A stretch of 64,000 bases of DNA from an uncultured Eubacteriales bacterium (GTDB lineage Bacteria > Bacillota > Clostridia > Oscillospirales > CAG-272). Where the stretch lies: NCBI GenBank assembly GCA_934433485.1, contig CAKRZR010000001.1:124001-188000 (forward strand), read 5' to 3'. Under the pieces are notes generated by a model. It saw only the letters and a list, made by a program, of their open reading frames with translations. It was not told where the DNA came from and did no database searches. A program made the position numbers and the translations under genes. Position 1 is the stretch's first letter. The number at the start of each line of letters is the position of its first letter. This document shows positions 26,356 through 32,964 of this stretch, in pieces.

Positions 26356-26459
26356 ATGAAGAAAATAATACTAACGATACTTTTTATTTCAACAGTATTG
26401 CTGTGTCTGGCTTCGTGTGGCGGAACTTCCGGTATTGCCGGGACATATGTATGTGAGGA
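26356..26459 (+). pseudogene. N-terminal remnant of a small lipoprotein gene
   Basis: MKKIILTILFISTVLLCLASCGGTSGIAGTYVCED is a lipoprotein signal (LASC) plus the start of a mature domain. The frame then runs into sequence belonging to a different gene read in another frame, so the rest is lost. Confidence 0.65.
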
Positions 26460-26464
26460 CAGAA

Positions 26465-26656
26465 GACCACCAATTGCTGATGATCGTTTTGTTCTTTCCC
26501 ATGATTTCCCGCGGTGTGCGCCGTCTACACGATGCCGGTTATTCGGGAATGTATTACCTGTTTATTCTCATTCCTTTTGTCGGCGTCGCGGTCTTGCTGG
26601 TGTTTTTGGCTCAAAAAAGCGTGCCGGATAACCAGTGGGGGTTGGCTGCACGATAA
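26465..26656 (+). pseudogene. C-terminal remnant of a DUF805 membrane protein
   Basis: Read in the frame shifted by one, the sequence gives PMISRGVRRLHDAGYSGMYY, LFILIPFVGVAVLLVFLAQK and PDNQWG, the last third of a DUF805 protein. It has no start of its own. It is joined to the lipoprotein remnant at about 26460, which looks like a deletion junction. Confidence 0.65.
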
Positions 26657-26684
26657 ATAGATTACCTGTTTTTCCAGTTCCCCC

Positions 26685-26713
26685 TTGACAAGCCTCCTCA
26701 CCTGTGCTATACT
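26685..26713 (+). promoter_or_regulatory. Consensus promoter of the ABC-F gene
   Basis: TTGACA (26685-26690), 17-bp spacer, TATACT (26708-26713) with TGC before it. It predicts a start near 26720, leaving a ~336-nt leader before the ATG at 27056. Confidence 0.85.
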
Positions 26714-26719
26714 ATACCC

Positions 26720-27055
26720 ATCCAAAAGAGAAATGAGGGAGAAAATGCGCATCTGAATATCGTATTGCGTCAGTAAATAGGGATACGCTCCCGGTCTGTT
26801 GTCTGTGCGGAGTTTTCTTTGCATAGCAGACCATGCGGGGGATCTTTTTGCTGCGGGATACGGCGGATGTGTGTTTCCGGTCAAACGGGAGCTTTGTCGC
26901 GCGGCAATGGATGCCGATTTGCGGCAGTGCGCCTATATTTTCTCACGATATACACGTCCTTTTGCGCCGTTATGCTCGCACAGATCCTTCCGGGAGCATG
27001 ACGGCGCTTTTTTGCGTTTTGCAAAGACGGAAAAGCGCGAAAATGAGGTGTATAT
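26720..27055 (+). promoter_or_regulatory. Long attenuator-like leader of the ABC-F gene
   Basis: The leader contains a short in-frame ORF MREKMRI (26733-26756) and a strong terminator: GCGCCGTTATGCTC (26964-26977) pairs over 14 bp with GAGCATGACGGCGC (26994-27007), followed by TTTTTT. GCTCCCGG (26787-26794) is complementary to CCGGGAGC (26990-26997), overlapping the terminator 3' arm, so a competing antiterminator is possible. GCGCTTTT (27004-27011) can also pair with AAAAGCGC just before the SD. Confidence 0.6.
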
Positions 27056-28579
27056 ATGCTGCAGGTTCAGAATTTGACGATCACACATAAGAAGGACAAC
27101 CATCTGCTTCTCTCCGACGCGAGCTTTGTTATTGGAGACGGTGCAAAAACGGTGCTCATCGGCGAGGAGGGCAACGGCAAAAGTACGTTATTGAAGCTCA
27201 TACACGATCCGTCCCTTGTCGCGGATTATATCACGTACACCGGGGCGATCCGAAAAAACGGACATATCACCGGGTATCTCGCGCAGGAAGCGACGGAGGA
27301 AGCGCTGAACAGTCCGGTGTACGCGCTGTTGCCGGCGGAGGTGGATCACGAAAATCTCATCGATGCATGCCGCACAGTCGGGATTGCGCTCGACACACTC
27401 TATTCCGACAGGCTCCTTTGTACGTATTCCGGTGGGGAAAAGGTGAAGATCCGTCTCACCCTGATGCTTGCGGCAGCACCGGATCTTCTGCTGCTGGATG
27501 AGCCGTCGGGAGATCTCGATCTGTCCGCGCTCACGTGGCTGGAGCGCTTCATCCGGGACTGTCCGCTGCCGGTCGTTTTTATCTCGCACGACGAAACGCT
27601 CATCGAAAACTGCGCTACGTCCATTCTTCATCTGGAGCAGACCATGCGCAAAACGGTGCCGCGCTGCACCTTTGTACGCCAGACCTACGCGGAATATCGC
27701 GAGGCAAGGGAAGGCGCGCTCCAGAAGAATGCCCAGCTTGTCGAGAAGGAACGGGCGGAATTCCGGCAGAAGATGGAGAAATACCGGCAGATCCTCCAGA
27801 AGGTCGAGCATCAGCAGAACGTCATCTCCCGCGGCGACCCACACGGCGGACGACTGCTGAAAAAGAAAATGCACACGGTGAAAGCGATGGGACGGCGGTT
27901 TGAACGGGAAGAAGCGAATCAGACGCAAAAAATCGACACGGAGGACGCGATTCTGATGCGTTTCGCGGAGAATATATCTCTGCCCGCCGGAAAGACGATC
28001 CTCTCCTATCACGCGGATTCTCTGGCGGCTCCGGATGGAAGAATTCTCGCCGGGGAGATCGATCTCACGGTGTACGGCGGCGAAAAGGTCTGTCTGATTG
28101 GGAAAAACGGCGCGGGAAAAACGACTCTTTTGCGTGAGATCGCCGCACAGCTGCTCCGGCGCACGGACATCCACGCTGCGTATATGCCGCAGAACTACAG
28201 CGACGGGATGGATTTCACGGAAACTCCCATCGCATATCTCACACCGGCACTCGATGGCAGCAGGGAGGCGTACAGCAGGATCTGCACCTTCCTTGGCAGT
28301 GTGAAATTCACCGCAGACGAGATGCAGCATCCCATCGGCGATCTCTCCGGCGGTCAGAAAGCGAAGCTCTACTTCATGAAAATGATCCTCTCCGGCGCGG
28401 ACACACTGATCCTCGACGAGCCAACGCGAAATTTCTCGCCATTGTCACAGCCGGTGGTGCGGGAGGTGCTGTCCACGTTCGGGGGCACCATCATCGCTGT
28501 GTCCCATGACCGCAAGTGCATCGATGATGTGTTCGACACCGTGTACGCGCTTGGGGAATGCGGTCTGTGCGAGGTATGA
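27056..28579 (+). CDS. ABC-F family ATP-binding protein (ribosomal protection / translation factor type)
   Basis: 507 aa with two ABC domains and no membrane spans. Domain 1: Walker A GEEGNGKST, signature YSGGEKVKIRL, Walker B LLLLDEPSGDLD. A ~90-residue Lys/Glu-rich linker (REGALQKNAQLVEKERAEFRQK ... GGRLLKKKMHTVKAMGRR) is the ABC-F interdomain arm. Domain 2: GKNGAGKTT, LSGGQKAKLYF, LILDEPTRNFS. The short length and divergent LDEPTRNFSP ending are like antibiotic-resistance ABC-F proteins (Lsa/Vga/Msr group). The attenuator-like leader supports antibiotic- or stall-inducible expression. The drug class, if any, cannot be read. Confidence 0.88.
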   Translation: MLQVQNLTITHKKDNHLLLSDASFVIGDGAKTVLIGEEGNGKSTLLKLIHDPSLVADYITYTGAIRKNGHITGYLAQEATEEALNSPVYALLPAEVDHENLIDACRTVGIALDTLYSDRLLCTYSGGEKVKIRLTLMLAAAPDLLLLDEPSGDLDLSALTWLERFIRDCPLPVVFISHDETLIENCATSILHLEQTMRKTVPRCTFVRQTYAEYREAREGALQKNAQLVEKERAEFRQKMEKYRQILQKVEHQQNVISRGDPHGGRLLKKKMHTVKAMGRRFEREEANQTQKIDTEDAILMRFAENISLPAGKTILSYHADSLAAPDGRILAGEIDLTVYGGEKVCLIGKNGAGKTTLLREIAAQLLRRTDIHAAYMPQNYSDGMDFTETPIAYLTPALDGSREAYSRICTFLGSVKFTADEMQHPIGDLSGGQKAKLYFMKMILSGADTLILDEPTRNFSPLSQPVVREVLSTFGGTIIAVSHDRKCIDDVFDTVYALGECGLCEV

Positions 28580-28631
28580 GAAGATATTCGAAAAGAATGC
28601 GCAAAATATAGGTAAAGTTTGCGAGAATCTA

Positions 28632-28660
28632 TTGCAATTTGCTAGAGAATATGGTATAGT
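28632..28660 (+). promoter_or_regulatory. Promoter of the solute-binding lipoprotein gene
   Basis: TTGCAA (28632-28637), 17-bp spacer, TATAGT (28655-28660). Confidence 0.65.
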
Positions 28661-28701
28661 GAAGGTACGTTGTATTTCCGAAAATAAAGGAGGGACTTTC
28701 C

Positions 28702-30210
28702 TTGAACCAGAAAACGCAAAGATTACTTGCCTGCCTATGCGCGATCCTCATGACCACAGCGCCGCTTCTGTCCTGCGCCGGGGATCAGAAGGAGACTGAG
28801 ACCGTCAATAAAGCGGACACCACAGGTGCGGATACGGCTATGGAAACGGAGGAAAACGGCCCGGCGACAGACGAAAACGGCTACCTCTGCGATGATCTGC
28901 CGGAGCTTGATTTCGGTGGGGAGACTGTGAATCTCCTCTACTGGAGCGATGTGGAAAATCAGGAATTTGAATCGGAGGAGCTGACCGGCGAGATCGTCAA
29001 CGATGCGATTTTTCAGCGCAATACGAACGTTGAGGATCGGCTGAATGTGCGCTACAACTGGATCGGCACCCCCGGAAACGGCGGCAATATCGAACCGTAT
29101 GTCAAAAAAGTGCGCGAAAGTCATACCGCCGGCGACAATTCCTACGATATTCTAGCTTCCTACAGCCGTTCCATCGCGAGCTGTCTTGTGAATGGCTTTC
29201 TCACAAATCTGGAATCCGCCGCGTATCTCGATTACGAAAAGCCGTGGTGGCCGGACAATCTGCTCGAGGAATCGACCATCAACGATCATTTGTATTTCGT
29301 CTCCGGTGACATTTCCACAAACGCTTTGCACATGATGTACTGCGTGTATTTCAACAGGCAGTTGCTTGAGAATTTCTCGCTACCGAATCCGCAGGAGCTG
29401 GTGGCGGAGAATCAGTGGACGATCGACAAAATGATCGAGATGACAAACGGCACCTACATCGACCTGAACGGCAACGGTAAATCCGACATCGACGACCAGT
29501 TCGGCTTCACCATCACAAACTTCCACAACGACGCATTCTATACCGGCTCCGGACTCAAGCTCGTGGACAAGGATCCGGAGAAGATCCTTGTCATTTCTGA
29601 GGATTTCTACAGCGAAAAGGCGGTCGATCTGCTCGCCAAGCTCGGCCCGTGGGAAGCCTCCGACGAGGTGTACAAAAAGGACAATTACGAAAAACCGTTC
29701 ACGGACGGCCGCGCGCTGTTCAATATCAATCGTGCGCATTACGCGGCTAAGTCGCTGCGGGATTCTGAGCTGTCCTACGGGATCGTTCCGGTGCCGAAAT
29801 ATGACGAGAGCCAAACCAATTACCGCACCGTCATGGGCAATCCCGTAACGCTGTACGGCGTGACGATCGGCAATCCGAAAAAGGACACCTGCACGGCGGT
29901 CTTAGAGTGCATGGCGTCCAATGCGTACCGTCTCACCACACCGGCGATTTTCGAGAACAACATGAAGAAAAAGTATTCGACGGACGACGCGAACGCACAG
30001 ATGTATGACATTGTCCGGGAGTCGATCAGCTTTGAGCTTGGCAGATTCTTCAACAAATTCCTCTCGGACATTACGGACATCTTCTTTGCCGAGGTGGAGA
30101 ACAACCGGCAGAACTGGGCATCCGTTTCGGAACGGTACCGTGAAAAGCTGACGGGACAGATCGAGGATGTGGTGACGCAAATCGTGGAAAACGAAAGCAA
30201 TCTCCAGTAA
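28702..30210 (+). CDS. Extracellular solute-binding lipoprotein (family 1-like), orphan
   Basis: 502 aa from TTG 28702 (GGAGG 8 nt upstream). Signal peptide and lipobox LLSCAG, a Thr/Glu linker, then a sugar-type binding-protein fold: LLYWSDVENQEF, GNIEPYVKKVRESHTAGDNSYDIL, YFNRQLLENF, YGIVPVPKYDESQTNYRTVMGNPVTLYGV. A calcium-loop-like DLNGNGKSDIDDQFGF is embedded. No permease or ATPase gene is beside it, so it must share a distant transporter or act alone. A terminator follows directly. Confidence 0.85.
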   Translation: MNQKTQRLLACLCAILMTTAPLLSCAGDQKETETVNKADTTGADTAMETEENGPATDENGYLCDDLPELDFGGETVNLLYWSDVENQEFESEELTGEIVNDAIFQRNTNVEDRLNVRYNWIGTPGNGGNIEPYVKKVRESHTAGDNSYDILASYSRSIASCLVNGFLTNLESAAYLDYEKPWWPDNLLEESTINDHLYFVSGDISTNALHMMYCVYFNRQLLENFSLPNPQELVAENQWTIDKMIEMTNGTYIDLNGNGKSDIDDQFGFTITNFHNDAFYTGSGLKLVDKDPEKILVISEDFYSEKAVDLLAKLGPWEASDEVYKKDNYEKPFTDGRALFNINRAHYAAKSLRDSELSYGIVPVPKYDESQTNYRTVMGNPVTLYGVTIGNPKKDTCTAVLECMASNAYRLTTPAIFENNMKKKYSTDDANAQMYDIVRESISFELGRFFNKFLSDITDIFFAEVENNRQNWASVSERYREKLTGQIEDVVTQIVENESNLQ

Positions 30211-30246
30211 AGATCCTTAGAAGAATATAAAAAAGAGAATACAAAA

Positions 30247-30290
30247 CGGACGCACGGCGGGAATAGGTTCCGTCATGCGTCCGCTTTCTA
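30247..30290. terminator. Terminator between the lipoprotein gene and the atp operon
   Basis: CGGACGCA (30247-30254) pairs with TGCGTCCG (30276-30283); a U-rich tract follows on the plus strand. It is also close to the end of atpC on the minus strand. Confidence 0.75.
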
Positions 30291-30584
30291 TTCTTTTTTT
30301 GTTTCCAAAATACAGCTGTCTGTGAGAATCACAACCGTGTCATGCGTCACTCTTGCGATCCCGCCCTGAATCTGCGCGGTAGCAGTGACAGCAGTGCCTG
30401 TATAGGCTGTGACCGTGCTCTCCGATAAGGCGAAAACGGCGGGCAGATGACCCGGATGGATGCCATACGAGCCGCCGCCATGACCGGATTTGTCATCCAG
30501 AACCGGCAGGCGCAGGGAAGTACAGGATAGCTCCGATGCGGTGCCGTCCGGGGTCACGATGCACAGTGTGAGTGATTTTTCCAT
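30288..30584 (-). CDS. atpC: ATP synthase F1 epsilon subunit, beta-sandwich domain only
   Basis: 98 aa versus ~130-140 for most epsilon subunits. LTLCIVTPDG at the N-terminus and GGIARVTHDTVVILTDSCI (the family's GG-hxxhxxxxhhhL pattern) show the N-terminal beta sandwich that binds gamma and the c ring. The C-terminal helical hairpin, which mediates inhibition and ATP sensing in many bacteria, is missing. A GHGGGS insertion sits mid-domain. Last gene of the operon, 4 bp after atpD. Confidence 0.88.
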   Translation of the reverse strand: MEKSLTLCIVTPDGTASELSCTSLRLPVLDDKSGHGGGSYGIHPGHLPAVFALSESTVTAYTGTAVTATAQIQGGIARVTHDTVVILTDSCILETKKE

Positions 30585-30588
30585 ACCG

Positions 30589-31980
30589 TCATCCCTTTGC
30601 AGCGGCGTACACGTCGTCGATGGTGCCTGCCATCATGAATGCCTGCTCCGGCAATTTGTCGCATTCACCGCCGAGGATCGCTTCAAAGCCCGCGATGGTT
30701 TGGTCGATGGAGACAAATTTTCCCGGAATCCCTGTGAAGCCCTCGGCTACGTGGAACGGCTGGCTCATAAACCGCTGTACCCGTCTGGCACGTCCGACCA
30801 TTTCACGATCCTCTTCGGACAGCTCATCCATGCCGAGGATGGCGATGATGTCCTGCAGCTCGTTGTATCGCTGCAGGACGTGCATAACCTCTTTTGCTGC
30901 GCGATAGTGACGGTTGCCTACGATATCAGGAGAGAGCATACGGGAACCGGATTCAAGCGGCGCGACCGCGGGATAGATGCCAAGCTCCACGATGCTGCGG
31001 GAAAGAACCGTCGTTGCGTCCAGGTGGGAGAAGGTAGTTGCCGGGGCCGGGTCGGTCAAGTCGTCCGCAGGCACATAGATCGCCTGCACGGAGGTAATGG
31101 ATCCGTTTTTTGTCGATACAATGCGTTCCTGCAGTTTGCCCATTTCCGACGCAAGCGTTGGCTGGTATCCAACCGCGGACGGCATGCGACCGAGTAGCGC
31201 GGATACCTCCGAGCCTGCCTGGGTGAAGCGGAAAATGTTGTCGATGAATAAGAGTACATCCTTGTGCTCGGATTCCCGAAAATACTCCGCCATCGTCAGT
31301 CCGACAAGCGGTACGCGGAGTCTTGCGCCGGCGGTCTCGTTCATCTGTCCGAACACGAGCGCGGTTTTGTCAAGCACCCCGGACTGGGTCATTTCCTGCC
31401 AGAGATCGTAGCCCTCGCGCGACCGTTCTCCAACACCGGCGAATACGGAATACCCCGCGTGTTCAAAGGCGATATTGCGGATGAGCTCCATGATGAGCAC
31501 CGTTTTGCCGACCCCTGCGCCGCCGAACAGACCGATTTTGCCGCCCTTTGCGTATGGCGTCATGAGATCGATCACCTTGATACCGGTTTCCAGTACCTCA
31601 TCCGCCGTCACAATGTCCTTAAACGGAGGTGCTGTGTGATGGATCGGCCAGTGTTCGTCCGAATCGATATTGCCGGCGCGGTCGATGGGGGTGCCTGTGA
31701 CGTTGACCATGCGACCGAGCGTTTTCTGACCGACCGGAACGGAGATCGGTGCGCCTGTGTCCACTGCCGTCATGCCGCGCGAGAGACCGTCCGTCGTCTG
31801 CATGGAAATGCAGCGTACGTCGCCGGTGCCCAGATGCTGCAGCGTTTCGAGGGTATAGACCGCGTCGCCGACCGGGATCTCAACCGCGTGGAAAATGTCG
31901 GGAATTTCAAAATCATCAAAGTGGATGTCGACCACAGGACCGGTGATCCGCTTGACGATTCCTTTGGAGCCTTTCGACAT
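30589..31980 (-). CDS. atpD: ATP synthase F1 beta subunit
   Basis: 463 aa, full length. Walker A GGAGVGKTVL, catalytic Glu region GVGERSREGYDL, DELSEED motif (ILGMDELSEEDREMVGRARR) and FIDNIFRFTQAGSEVSALLGRMPSAVGYQPTL are all intact. Catalytic nucleotide-binding subunit of F1. SD AAAGGA precedes the ATG. A ~100-bp gap separates it from atpG. Confidence 0.97.
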   Translation of the reverse strand: MSKGSKGIVKRITGPVVDIHFDDFEIPDIFHAVEIPVGDAVYTLETLQHLGTGDVRCISMQTTDGLSRGMTAVDTGAPISVPVGQKTLGRMVNVTGTPIDRAGNIDSDEHWPIHHTAPPFKDIVTADEVLETGIKVIDLMTPYAKGGKIGLFGGAGVGKTVLIMELIRNIAFEHAGYSVFAGVGERSREGYDLWQEMTQSGVLDKTALVFGQMNETAGARLRVPLVGLTMAEYFRESEHKDVLLFIDNIFRFTQAGSEVSALLGRMPSAVGYQPTLASEMGKLQERIVSTKNGSITSVQAIYVPADDLTDPAPATTFSHLDATTVLSRSIVELGIYPAVAPLESGSRMLSPDIVGNRHYRAAKEVMHVLQRYNELQDIIAILGMDELSEEDREMVGRARRVQRFMSQPFHVAEGFTGIPGKFVSIDQTIAGFEAILGGECDKLPEQAFMMAGTIDDVYAAAKG

Positions 31981-32082
31981 GATAGAATCCTTTCGTGTGA
32001 TTCGCTGAAAATGGGATTTGCGCAGAGAATAGTATAGTATCTCGGTTGCAGTGTATGAAAAATGTCAAAATCCGGAGCGTGG

Positions 32083-32931
32083 CTATGACTCCTGATGCAT
32101 GCCGGACGCGGTTTCGATCACGCTGGAGGTGACCTCCGCCTGCCGTTTCCGGCTGATCTCGATTTCCAATTTGGCTGCCGATTCCGCCGCATTGTCGTTT
32201 GCCGACCGCATAGCAATGAGTGTTGCCGCCTGTGCGCCGGAGCATGCTTCCAAAACGATCGAATACATCGTCACCTGCAGCAGTGACTGGCACGCGCCGG
32301 ACAGCACCGTTTCTTTGTCGGGGAAAAAGAGCATATCCGCGCCCTCGGAACGGTCAGGCTCTGTGGCATTTTCCGCTTCCTGAGCAGCATAGGGCAGGAC
32401 GATGCGGGTACACGGTGTCTGCGTCAGCATGTTCTGAAAGTGGGCAAACACAAACGTGACGCGTGAGACAGCACCTGTCATATACAGGGATCGAATGCGG
32501 TCAAACAGCGGCAGACAATCGGCAAAATCGGGGACATCCGGCAATGTGAATGATTCTGTAGCGCGTGTGCCAAAATAACCGCCAGCCATTTTGCCGCAGA
32601 CATAGAGCACATACGGCTTTGTCTCCGCAGCGAGCACCGTTTCCGCGTACCGGAACAGCTCGGTGTTGTAGCCGCCGCACAGTCCGCGATTGGACGAGAA
32701 CACGACGTACAAAACTGGCGCGTCGGGATTGGCACAGGGCAGAAAATCCGTTACTGCGTTGCCGTACGCCGCCATCAGTTCGCGGCAGGTGTCCGCATAC
32801 GGCAGATAATGCGTACGCAGTGTTTCGAGCTTGGCGTATTTTGCTGCGGAGACCGTTTTCATCGCGCCGGCAAGCTGTTTTGTGATCGAAATGCTGGAAA
32901 GCCGTTTGCGCAGCTCCCGTAGGGTTGCCAT
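32083..32931 (-). CDS. atpG: ATP synthase F1 gamma subunit
   Basis: 282 aa central-stalk rotor subunit. N-terminal coiled coil (LRKRLSSISITKQLAGAMKTVSAAKYAKL), FSSNRGLCGGYN (conserved SDRGLCGGFN-like) and C-terminal IAMRSANDNAAE ... LEIEISRKRQAEVTSSVIETASG. SD AAAGGAG. It begins 33 bp after the fused alpha gene. Confidence 0.96.
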   Translation of the reverse strand: MATLRELRKRLSSISITKQLAGAMKTVSAAKYAKLETLRTHYLPYADTCRELMAAYGNAVTDFLPCANPDAPVLYVVFSSNRGLCGGYNTELFRYAETVLAAETKPYVLYVCGKMAGGYFGTRATESFTLPDVPDFADCLPLFDRIRSLYMTGAVSRVTFVFAHFQNMLTQTPCTRIVLPYAAQEAENATEPDRSEGADMLFFPDKETVLSGACQSLLQVTMYSIVLEACSGAQAATLIAMRSANDNAAESAAKLEIEISRKRQAEVTSSVIETASGMHQES

Positions 32932-32964
32932 ATTGCGTGCTCCTTTCGTTGGATATAGCGCGGA

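Noticed and set aside
26833..27090. 85-codon ORF in the ABC-F leader
   Set aside because: No SD, overlaps the attenuator hairpin and the ABC-F start, no recognisable product; regulatory RNA is a better explanation.
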